A stretch of 64,000 nucleotides of DNA, taken from Renibacterium sp. Lineage in GTDB: Bacteria > Actinomycetota > Actinomycetes > Actinomycetales > Micrococcaceae. The position numbers and the translations under genes were made by a program. Positions 42,160 through 56,918 of the stretch are shown here, in pieces. The DNA is taken from the NCBI GenBank assembly GCA_017419405.1, contig JAFOLH010000017.1, positions 62,001 to 126,000 of the forward strand, given 5' to 3'. Position 1 is the stretch's first letter. Every line of letters starts with the position of its first letter. Below the pieces are notes generated by a model. The model made no database searches. It was not told where the DNA came from and saw only the letters and a list, made by a program, of their open reading frames with translations.

Positions 42160-44174
42160 GGGCGGGTTTCGTGGGTGATCCCCGCGTGCTCCTTGCCCAG
42201 GCCGAACCGGAGCAGGCGCAGCGCGTTGAAGACCACCAGCAACGACGAACCTTCGTGGATGAACACCACCGGGCCCATTTCCATGCCGAGCAAGCTCGCC
42301 GGGATCAGGAACGCCACGATCACCAAGGAGGCGATCAAGTTCTGCCGGATGATGTTGCTGCTGGCCCGGCTCAATTTGATCAGGAACGGGACTCGGCCCA
42401 GATCGTCGCTCATCAAAGCGACGTCGGCGGTTTCCAAGGCCACGGCGGATCCGGCAGCGCCCATCGCGATGCCCACGGTGGCGTTGGCCATCGCCGGAGC
42501 GTCATTGACGCCGTCGCCTACCATTGCGGTGTAGCGGCCCTGGCCGCCCATCTTGCCGATCGCAGCGACTTTGTCCTCCGGCATCAGTTCGCCGTGGGCG
42601 GTGTCCACGCCGACCTGCTTGCCGACCGCATCGGCAACCCGCTGGTTGTCTCCGGAGATCATCACCAGTTGCTGGACGCCATTCTGCCGCAGCGAATCGA
42701 GCACGTCTTTGGCCTCTTGGCGGGGCGCATCCATGACCCCGAGCACGCCCAGGAACCGGTCCCCGGACTTGACCACCATGGTGGTCCGCCCGGTGCCCTG
42801 CAATTGCTGGACCGCGGTCAGCAACTCACCCTCGATCGCCGCCCCGGACTCTTCGAAAAGCCGCAGGCTGCCGATCTGCACCAGCTCGTTGTCCACATAC
42901 GCTTGGACACCGCGCCCGGTGACCGCCTGCAGGTCCAACGCTTCAGCCCTGCGGTCTGCGGGAACTTCACTGTCCAGGCCGCGGGTGATCGCGCCGGCCA
43001 ACGGGTGGTCGCTGACCGATTCGAGCGCCAGCGCCAAACGGGCCAGTTCGGCACGGTCCACGCCGGGCAGCGCCACGACGTCGGTCAACCGCGGCTGACC
43101 CCAGGTGAGCGTGCCGGTCTTGTCGAACGCCATGGCGTTGACCCGGCCCAGGTTCTCCAGTGCAGCGCCGCCCTTGACCAGCAACCCGGCCTTGGCCGCC
43201 CGGGCCACTCCGGCAAGCACGGCAGCCGGCGTCGCAATCGCCAAAGCACAGGGGCTTGCGGCGACCAGCACCAGCATCGCCCGGTAGAAGCTGTCCGCAA
43301 TCGGCTCGTTGAGGAACAACCAGCCGACCAGGAAGACGATCGCGACTACGGCGATCACGGCCGGCACGTAGAAGCGCTGGAAGCGGTCGATGAACCGCTG
43401 GGTGTTCGACTTGGTCGAATCCGCGTCCCGGACCATGGCCACCACGCGGGACAGGGTGTTGTCCTTGGAGGCCACGCTGACCACGATCTCCAGCGGACCT
43501 GAGCCATTGACCGTGCCGGCGAAGACCTTGCCGGAATCGTCGATGGTGGAGGGGTTGTTGATCGCGGCACGGGACACCGCGCTCTTCTCCACCGGGATGC
43601 TCTCTCCGGTGATCGACGATTGGTCGACCGCGGAATTGCCGAGCACAACGAAGCCGTCGGCCGGGATCCGGGAGTTCGGCTTGACCAGGACCACTTCGCC
43701 CGGGACCAGTTCCTCGGTGGGGCGTTCCTCGATCTCGCCAGTAGCGGTGCGAACGAGTGCCGTCGGCGGTGCGAGTTCGGCAAGCGCTTCGATGGAGCGC
43801 TTGGCCCGGCCCATGGCGTATTCCTCGAGCGCGTGGCCGAGGCTGAACAGGAACAGCAGCACCGCGCCTTCAGCGAAGCGGCCTACGGTGGCGGCACCGA
43901 TGGCGGCCACCAACATCAGGAAATCGACTTCGAAACGGCCGCGGCGGATCGAGCGGATCGCCGAGCTGAAGGTGAAGAACCCGCCGAAGAAGTAGGTTGC
44001 CAGGAAGAAGGGCAGAGCATAGGAGCTCATCCCCGGGATCCAGTATTCGAATGCGGTGCCGATCAAGAAGGTCACGCCGGAGGCGATCGCGAAGCCCATC
44101 TCCAGCTTCGGGCTCCCCCCGTGATCGTGCGCGCCTTCCTTGTGGACATGAGGCTTGGTTTCGGTAATCGTCAT
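42147..44174 (-). CDS. P1B-4 type metal-transporting ATPase (Co/Zn/Cd class)
   Basis: The 675-residue protein has a short His-containing N-terminus (His9, 11, 16, 18) and no CXXC domain. The membrane SPC motif (VAASPCALAIATP, Ser307-Cys309), the HEGSS motif in the last membrane region (VVFIHEGSSLLVV) and a total of about six helices define class P1B-4. These export Co2+, Zn2+, Cd2+ or Fe2+. DKTGT (phosphorylated Asp351), ITGES and GDGVNDAP are all intact. The ATG at 44174 is chosen because the upstream ATG lies inside the promoter; the message would be leaderless. It is divergent from an ArsR-type metal sensor. Confidence 0.92.
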   Translation of the reverse strand: MTITETKPHVHKEGAHDHGGSPKLEMGFAIASGVTFLIGTAFEYWIPGMSSYALPFFLATYFFGGFFTFSSAIRSIRRGRFEVDFLMLVAAIGAATVGRFAEGAVLLFLFSLGHALEEYAMGRAKRSIEALAELAPPTALVRTATGEIEERPTEELVPGEVVLVKPNSRIPADGFVVLGNSAVDQSSITGESIPVEKSAVSRAAINNPSTIDDSGKVFAGTVNGSGPLEIVVSVASKDNTLSRVVAMVRDADSTKSNTQRFIDRFQRFYVPAVIAVVAIVFLVGWLFLNEPIADSFYRAMLVLVAASPCALAIATPAAVLAGVARAAKAGLLVKGGAALENLGRVNAMAFDKTGTLTWGQPRLTDVVALPGVDRAELARLALALESVSDHPLAGAITRGLDSEVPADRRAEALDLQAVTGRGVQAYVDNELVQIGSLRLFEESGAAIEGELLTAVQQLQGTGRTTMVVKSGDRFLGVLGVMDAPRQEAKDVLDSLRQNGVQQLVMISGDNQRVADAVGKQVGVDTAHGELMPEDKVAAIGKMGGQGRYTAMVGDGVNDAPAMANATVGIAMGAAGSAVALETADVALMSDDLGRVPFLIKLSRASSNIIRQNLIASLVIVAFLIPASLLGMEMGPVVFIHEGSSLLVVFNALRLLRFGLGKEHAGITHETRPVNA

Positions 44175-44180
44175 GACTAC

Positions 44181-44210
44181 AGTATACATTTAGATATCGA
44201 CATATGTAAA
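44181..44210 (-). promoter_or_regulatory. Promoter and operator of the metal ATPase gene
   Basis: On the minus strand TTTACA (44210-44205) is followed after 18 nt by TATACT (44186-44181), each a five-of-six match. The -10 box ends 6 nt before the ATG, so transcription should begin at the start codon itself. TACAT (44185-44189) and ATGTA (44204-44208) form an inverted repeat spanning both boxes, a fitting ArsR/SmtB operator. Confidence 0.7.
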
Positions 44211-44269
44211 TATTTGAAGTTGTTGCTAATGATTATCAGATTCAGCAAACGCTAGGTGAAGATGGAACC

Positions 44270-44560
44270 GTGAAACTCAGCAACGAGCACGCCGAAGACT
44301 TGGCCCAAGTCATGCAGGCACTCTCCTCCCCCGGGCGGCTTTTGATCATGGCCCGGCTCGACGACGGCCCCTGCTCCGTGAGCACGCTGGTGGAAGATTG
44401 CGGGATGGCGCAGGCGACCATCTCGAACCACTTGCGGATCCTGCGGCACTTGAACCTGGTCAGCGGGCACCGCGACGGGCGCCAAGTGATCTATTCGCTG
44501 TTCGACCAGCACGTACAGGAATTCCTCAACCAAGCACTGGGCCACATCGACCACGGCTGA
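44270..44560 (+). CDS. ArsR/SmtB-family metal sensor
   Basis: The 96-residue repressor starts at GTG. The winged helix is CSVSTLVEDCGMAQATISNH to RILRHLNLVSGHRDGRQVIY. The C-terminal helix carries Asp79-x-His81, His92 and His95, an exact DXHX10HX2H pattern, the alpha-5 site of Zn/Co/Ni sensors such as SmtB, CzrA and NmtR. It therefore probably senses Zn2+, Co2+ or Ni2+ and releases the divergent ATPase promoter when metal is bound. Confidence 0.92.
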   Translation: MKLSNEHAEDLAQVMQALSSPGRLLIMARLDDGPCSVSTLVEDCGMAQATISNHLRILRHLNLVSGHRDGRQVIYSLFDQHVQEFLNQALGHIDHG

Positions 44561-44606
44561 ACCACACCACCCCACACCCAACCACCCCGCGCGAGGCCCC
44601 TCGGGG

Positions 44607-44662
44607 GCGGCTTCGGGACTGCGGCTTCAGGACTGCGGCTTCGGGGCTGCGGCTCAGCTCTG
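44607..44662. repeat. 14-bp tandem repeat
   Basis: The unit GCGGCTTCGGGACT occurs three times in tandem (44607-44620, 44621-44634, 44635-44648, with one or two changes), followed by a degenerate fourth copy. It fills the gap between two convergent genes and runs into the last codons of the gene at 44654. Confidence 0.8.
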
Positions 44663-45859
44663 CGTACCCGGCGTCGGCCGGCTGAACTGCGCCACACCGT
44701 CCTTGAAGCCGAGGACTTGGCCGCCCAAGGAAAATGTCATGGCGTCGATGCTCGCGGTGCCGCTGCTGACGCTGTTCGAAAGATCGGCCGCGAAACTCGC
44801 AGTCCCGGGAGCCGTACTCAACACCAGCCAGCCGATCGACGGGCTCCACTCCGCAATGCTCAGGGTGGGCCTGGTGACGATGCTCCACCGGGCGTTGCTG
44901 ACCTGGTACTGCGAGAGCAGCGGATCATCCGCTTTGCCGCTGAACGGGCAGTCTTTGAGCACTGCCGTGCGCTGCGCCGCGCAAGCGTCCAAATACTGGT
45001 TCACCGCCGCCGTGATCGAAGCCTTTCCAGCTTCGTTCAGGGTTGCGGCCACCACCGCGTTCTGCGGCTTCGCACTGTTGAACCCGCGGACCTTCGCCGT
45101 CGCCTGATTGGTGGTCAGATCAGGATCTGAGTTGGCCGCAGCTACTGGGTAGTCCGCCGGCAGTGCTTTGACGTTGAGTTTTTTGAGCGATTCCGGCTGG
45201 GTCGCGGTCGCCGGCACCAGATCCGGTTTCAGGCCGACGCCGGCCACCGTCAGACCCAGTGAAGCCGGGCCGGCGAGCTGGACCGTCATCGTGGGCAGCA
45301 CGATCGGATCCAGCCGCCACTTGTCGATGAAGAGCTCTTTCCCATCGAGTGAGAGCGCGAACTCTTCGGCATAGCTTTCGCCGCCTTGGGAAATTTCGGC
45401 GCTCACGGTGGCCTTGCCATTGGCGATCCGGGTCTGCCCGATACTGAATCCGCTGATTTTGTTCGACGCGTTCTGGTAAACGGCATCGTTGATCAGCGTC
45501 TTGTCCTGATCCTGGAGCACATTGCCGCTGAGCCGCATTGCATCTTCGGCCCGGCCCTCGACCAAGGCGGTCAGGAAGGACGCCACCTGCTTCGCCGGTG
45601 CATTCCGCTCGCCGGCGTTGAACAGCCAAATTCCACCAGCGACCACCAGAAGCGCCAGCACCAGACCACTGGCGAGCAAGCCGAGCAGCAAAGCCCGCCG
45701 CGGTCGCTTCGGCGGAGCCGGGGCCGGTGTCTGTGCCGCGAAATACGGCTGCTGATAGGGACTTTGCCCCGGGTTCACCGGCAGCTCCCCGTTCAATGGC
45801 ACCGTCGGGTCCACCGGCGTCTCTGGCACCCCCTCCTGGGGGACGAAGTCGTTGCTCAC
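44654..45859 (-). CDS. Membrane-anchored protein of unknown function
   Basis: The GTG at 45859 follows an AGGGAG box and gives 401 residues; the open frame extends 49 codons further without coding character. Residues 1-55 are Pro/Gln-rich and cytoplasmic (VNPGQSPYQQPYFAAQTPAP), followed by a membrane segment (LLLGLLASGLVLALLVVAGG). The outer part is about 330 residues, with two cysteines (DACAAQ...KDCPF). The layout is common in Micrococcaceae surface proteins, but I recognise no function. A role is not inferred. Confidence 0.82.
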   Translation of the reverse strand: MSNDFVPQEGVPETPVDPTVPLNGELPVNPGQSPYQQPYFAAQTPAPAPPKRPRRALLLGLLASGLVLALLVVAGGIWLFNAGERNAPAKQVASFLTALVEGRAEDAMRLSGNVLQDQDKTLINDAVYQNASNKISGFSIGQTRIANGKATVSAEISQGGESYAEEFALSLDGKELFIDKWRLDPIVLPTMTVQLAGPASLGLTVAGVGLKPDLVPATATQPESLKKLNVKALPADYPVAAANSDPDLTTNQATAKVRGFNSAKPQNAVVAATLNEAGKASITAAVNQYLDACAAQRTAVLKDCPFSGKADDPLLSQYQVSNARWSIVTRPTLSIAEWSPSIGWLVLSTAPGTASFAADLSNSVSSGTASIDAMTFSLGGQVLGFKDGVAQFSRPTPGTQS

Positions 45860-45995
45860 AGCACTCCCTGACTCGGACAACTCGTTAGACCATCCTACGG
45901 ACAAAGCGTCCAGCATGTCTGCATCGAGTTGCCCGCAACGTCCGCCACGCGCGAGCACGTCCCACTGGGCCGGGCTGCTCAGTGGGCAGAAACAA

Positions 45996-46033
45996 GTATG
46001 TCCCACCGAGCACCATGGCTCAGTGGGACATAC
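45996..46033 (-). terminator. rpoBC operon terminator
   Basis: Arms 45996-46011 and 46018-46033 pair over 16 bp (one G-U) with a six-base loop. On the minus strand the stem is followed by TTGTTTCT. It lies 23 nt after the rpoC stop. CCCACTG at 45961-45967 and CAGTGGG at 45980-45986 give a second overlapping stem. Confidence 0.88.
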
Positions 46034-46055
46034 CTTCTAGCTATTTAGTCTCTGG

Positions 46056-49955
<3,900 letters not shown>

Positions 49956-50012
49956 AGGGTCCTATCTCTCTCATCTTGAATCTGAAGTCTTACGAAAAGT
50001 GTGTGTGGTAGG

Positions 50013-50112
50013 CCGACCCTGCGAACATCGGGCCGCCGGAACGACCTGGCTGCGGTCGCTGGGCGACCTGGGCCAGCTAATATCCGGCTTTCCCCGATGT
50101 TCTGCGGGTCGG
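50013..50112 (-). promoter_or_regulatory. Long-range stem filling the rpoB-rpoC spacer
   Basis: CCGACCC plus AACATCGGG (50013-50032) pair with CCCGATGTT plus GGGTCGG (50093-50112), a 7-bp and a 9-bp stem around a four-base internal loop. Inside lies GGTCGC/GCGACC (50054-50059, 50063-50068) flanked by a TGGC/GCCA extension. The arms begin within 6 nt of the rpoB stop, and the structure occupies most of the 163-nt spacer. It could adjust the ratio or stability of the two messages. Confidence 0.6.
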
Positions 50113-50118
50113 ACCTAG

Positions 50119-53631
<3,513 letters not shown>

Positions 53632-53783
53632 GAGGGATCCTTCCACAGACCTTCAGGCTTTTCTGCGTCTCCCTGCGGCCGGAGAACCGGCGCTACCGCA
53701 CTGCACACGCTGCCGAAGACGACTGCGTGGCGAGCCCACCGCTATATGAAGGCTGAGGGTAAACAGGGAAGATGCGAATATTA

Positions 53784-53812
53784 AGAATAGCTGATGCTTC
53801 CAAATATGTCCA
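53784..53812 (-). promoter_or_regulatory. Candidate rpoB promoter
   Basis: On the minus strand TGGACA (53812-53807) is followed after 17 nt by TATTCT (53789-53784): a five-of-six and a four-of-six match at ideal spacing. It lies in a locally AT-rich stretch. Confidence 0.6.
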
Positions 53813-53924
53813 GCCCATCAGAGTACGCCCCGGACTGCCGCTTGCGCAAGGTCTTAATCAAGCGAGTTACCTGCTGATTGCCTGACAACTTCTCGGCCGG
53901 ACAAGTGTCCTTGCCCCGTCCCCC

Positions 53925-53992
53925 GCCCGTCCAATTCGCAGGTTCGGTGGGCAGGGACGTCCCTGCCCACCGAAACCCCTGGGTGGACGGGC
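53925..53992 (-). terminator. Nested palindrome, probable terminator of the TPR/HSP90 gene group
   Basis: Inner arms 53943-53958 and 53959-53974 are a perfect 32-bp palindrome. Outer arms GCCCGTCCA (53925-53933) and TGGACGGGC (53984-53992) add nine pairs. It starts 49 nt after the stop at 54042. There is no U run, so termination would depend on the stem alone. Confidence 0.6.
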
Positions 53993-54041
53993 AAGGCGGA
54001 TGCCGGGGCCGGGCCGGATGCGGCAGCGCAGCGCGGCGCTT

Positions 54042-56861
54042 TCAGAGCCTGACGCCGGCCCGGACCGCTTCGGCTTCTTCCCGGCGACCTGCGGATTCGA
54101 GCAGATCGGCGAATTCGACGCTGATCCCGCTGTGCGCCGGGCTGCCTTCCGGCAGCCGCTCCAGCGCGGCCCGGAAGGCGGTGAAGGACTCCGCCAGGCG
54201 GGATTCTTCAGCGAGCACCCGGCCGACCGCCAGTTCGGACATCGCCGCAGCCTGCCCGTCGCCGAGCGCGGCGAAGGCGTCAGCCGCAGACAGCAATTCG
54301 GCCACGCCTTCGGTGATCCGGCGCAGCGACAGCAGCCCGCGGCCTTTCGAATCATGCAGGTCGGCGACATTCCACTCGGCTTCTTGCGCGCCGGCCAAGC
54401 CGATCGCTTCGTCGAACTCGGCCAGGCCGGCCGGGTCGCCGAACCTGGATTTGGCCCGGGCCGAAATGTCCAGCGCCTGCACCACCAACTGCGGAACCCC
54501 GGACTCCCGGGCCGCCGCCACCGCGATCTGGGCGACTTCCAAAACCTCCTCGTCCCGGGCGCCGATCAACAACTGGGCCAGATCGATACCGGCCATCGCC
54601 AGCACATCGGAGTTCCCGACCGAGCCGGCAAGCTGCATCGCGGTGCTCCAGCTCCGATACGCCTCGCCGCCGAGCCCGGCGGCATTGGCCGCACGGCCGT
54701 GCCAGAGCAGGGTCATCGCGATCGAGCCGGGGTCCTCGCCGGCCGCCTCCTCGCGCTCCCGGACGCCGTCGAAAGTCTCCATCGCGAACTCGCTCTGGCC
54801 ATTCCACAGCTGGTACTGCGCCAACTTGAAATCGATCGCGGCGCGTTGACCGGGCTCCGATTCGGCCAGGGCCGCGTGCCGGGCAGCCTGTTGCGCGCGT
54901 TGCGCCGCAACATCGTCCTGTCCGGCGTCGCTGTACAGCGCGGCGGCGAGCATCAGGGAATCGATGACGCTGTTCCGGGCCCCAGCCTTCAGGCAAAGAT
55001 CCGCCCGCTGGTCGGCGAGTGCGGCGCCCGCCTGGAATTCGCCCTGGCGGCCGTGCAAGCGGGCCCGGGCGCGCAACGCGGCCGCGGCATAGGGGGCGGC
55101 CAATTGGCCGGACGCCAGGGAAGCATCCAGCAGACCGGCTGCTTCGGCCAGCAACGCCGGCTCGCCGGTCGCCGCATAGAGGCTGCCGAACATCGCGGAG
55201 ACGGATTCCCGCTGCAGGCCATCGCGCAATTCCGGAACCGCGGCCAGAACCGTCCGGCTCACCGCAACCGCGTCGTCCGCCCGGTCGGCACCCCACAGCT
55301 TGAGTACCAGAGGGTAGCCGAGCGCCACCACCGCTTCGGCATCGGGCTGCTGCTTGGCGGACTCGAGCTCGGTCTGCAACCGCGCTTCGTCCGTTTCCAG
55401 CTCGGCCCGGCCGAAGAGCAGCAGGCCCAGCCGCTGTTCGACGTCGGCAAGGTAGGCCAGGCCCTGCGCGCGGCGGAAGCCGCCGAGCCGGCTGAGCGCT
55501 TCGACCGCCGCGGCATCCCGGTCCAGGCCCGCCAGGCTCGTGACCAGCAAACCCGCGGCACGCGCGCCGAGCCATGGATCGTGGGCCAGCTCGACGGCGC
55601 GCTCCGCAGCGCTGATCGCGGCCTCCGGGTCCTCCAGCAGGCCGGAGGCGACATAGGCCCGTTCCAACCATGCCTCCGCAGTCTCCGGCTCGGCTGCCGC
55701 GGGCAAGTTCGCCGCGACGAAGCTCTGCCCGTCCAACGGCACCGGATAGCGTTCGGCACCCAGGGCGCGCATCGCAGCCAGCTGACCGGCGTAGTGCTGA
55801 TTGCCGTTGCGCTGGTCGAAAGCCTCGGCAAGCCCGGCCGCTGCCGACCAACTCGCCGCGGCCAGGCCGGACACCGTGAAGCCGCCGTCCTGGCTGCCCA
55901 GGATCGGCTGCAGCTGGTCGGCGTCCGCGGCACGCACCGGCAGTTCGGCGTGCCCTGCGGCGGCGACCGCGTCGAGCAGTACCCCGTAGCCCAGCAAGGC
56001 GTTGAAACGCCGGCCCAGATCCAGGGGGTCCTCCGGCAGCAGGTGGATCGACCGTTCCACGATGCCCAGGCCGCGGGCCTCATTCCCGGTCACCGCGCAG
56101 AACACCTGATGGTGCCAGAGCATCGGGAAGCTGTCCGGCCCCCGCATCGCCATCCGGTAGGCACGCAAATGCGCGGTTTTGGCATCGTCCAGGCGACCTG
56201 CCCGGAGCAGCCTGAGCAGCGAATTCGATTCGCAGAACTCCGGCTCGTCGGCGCAGCTGAGGTTCTGCTCGATGATTTCGTCGTAGCTCGCCAGAGCCCG
56301 GTCCGGCTGCCCGGCCGCCGCGAAGAACTCGACGTCTTCGGAGCGCACACAGGCTTCGCAGTGGCTGTAATCGTCTCTGGGGATCGCTTCACGTTGGCTT
56401 CGGAACTCCTTGGCCTCGGCCAATCGTCCGGTGATCGTCGCTGCGGAAAACCTGGCTTGCCAAACTCCGGAGAGCCCGACCCCGGCCGCCCGGTACCGGT
56501 CCTCCATCTCCTGGAGCATTTGCTCCAGCTGGCCGAGCGAGAACACCGGGTTGGCGCTGAGGTGGCCGGCCATGTGCTTGAAATACCAGAGCAGGTCGTA
56601 GCTGTCCACGCGGTACGGGAACCGGACCGGATCTGCGTCGTGCATACCGAGGCACCAGGTGAATGCGGTCAACCCGGCTTCGGTGTCTCCCACCATCGAG
56701 GCCGAGGCGATCAGGTGCAGTCTGCTCAGATAGGCCAGGTCCTCGGCACCGGCCGCGTCCGCCGCCGAGACTGCGGCCTGCACCAAAGCGATCTCTTCCG
56801 GCCCGTAGGGCATCTCGGCACTCTGGTCCAGCAAGTCTTGGGCTTCTTGGCGGCTACTCAC
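54042..56861 (-). CDS. Large TPR-like helical repeat protein
   Basis: The 939-residue protein starts at GTG after an AGGAGAG box. It consists almost wholly of helix-turn-helix units rich in Ala, Leu and Glu (for example AISAAERAVELAHDPWLGAR, EFQAGAALADQRADLCLKAG, EVAQIAVAAARESGVPQLVV), as in tetratricopeptide proteins. Residues 1-360 form a distinct N-terminal region with CEACVRSEDVEFF. Residues about 370-939 are paralogous to the whole product of the gene at 58931. It lies 57 nt after an HSP90-family gene, so the two probably act together. No catalytic motif was seen. Confidence 0.82.
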   Translation of the reverse strand: MSSRQEAQDLLDQSAEMPYGPEEIALVQAAVSAADAAGAEDLAYLSRLHLIASASMVGDTEAGLTAFTWCLGMHDADPVRFPYRVDSYDLLWYFKHMAGHLSANPVFSLGQLEQMLQEMEDRYRAAGVGLSGVWQARFSAATITGRLAEAKEFRSQREAIPRDDYSHCEACVRSEDVEFFAAAGQPDRALASYDEIIEQNLSCADEPEFCESNSLLRLLRAGRLDDAKTAHLRAYRMAMRGPDSFPMLWHHQVFCAVTGNEARGLGIVERSIHLLPEDPLDLGRRFNALLGYGVLLDAVAAAGHAELPVRAADADQLQPILGSQDGGFTVSGLAAASWSAAAGLAEAFDQRNGNQHYAGQLAAMRALGAERYPVPLDGQSFVAANLPAAAEPETAEAWLERAYVASGLLEDPEAAISAAERAVELAHDPWLGARAAGLLVTSLAGLDRDAAAVEALSRLGGFRRAQGLAYLADVEQRLGLLLFGRAELETDEARLQTELESAKQQPDAEAVVALGYPLVLKLWGADRADDAVAVSRTVLAAVPELRDGLQRESVSAMFGSLYAATGEPALLAEAAGLLDASLASGQLAAPYAAAALRARARLHGRQGEFQAGAALADQRADLCLKAGARNSVIDSLMLAAALYSDAGQDDVAAQRAQQAARHAALAESEPGQRAAIDFKLAQYQLWNGQSEFAMETFDGVREREEAAGEDPGSIAMTLLWHGRAANAAGLGGEAYRSWSTAMQLAGSVGNSDVLAMAGIDLAQLLIGARDEEVLEVAQIAVAAARESGVPQLVVQALDISARAKSRFGDPAGLAEFDEAIGLAGAQEAEWNVADLHDSKGRGLLSLRRITEGVAELLSAADAFAALGDGQAAAMSELAVGRVLAEESRLAESFTAFRAALERLPEGSPAHSGISVEFADLLESAGRREEAEAVRAGVRL

Positions 56862-56918
56862 AGGCTCTCCTCACGGGCTGTCATGGGCTGGTCGGGGTGG
56901 AAGTTCACCGGCTCGGCT

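Larger units (their letters stand above)
53632..54041. other. Spacer upstream of rpoB
   Basis: The 410 nt between the repeat-protein stop (54042, minus) and the rpoB start (minus) contain no gene. They hold a candidate rpoB promoter (53784-53812), a leader of about 145 nt, and a large nested palindrome (53925-53992). Nothing else was seen. Confidence 0.75.
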
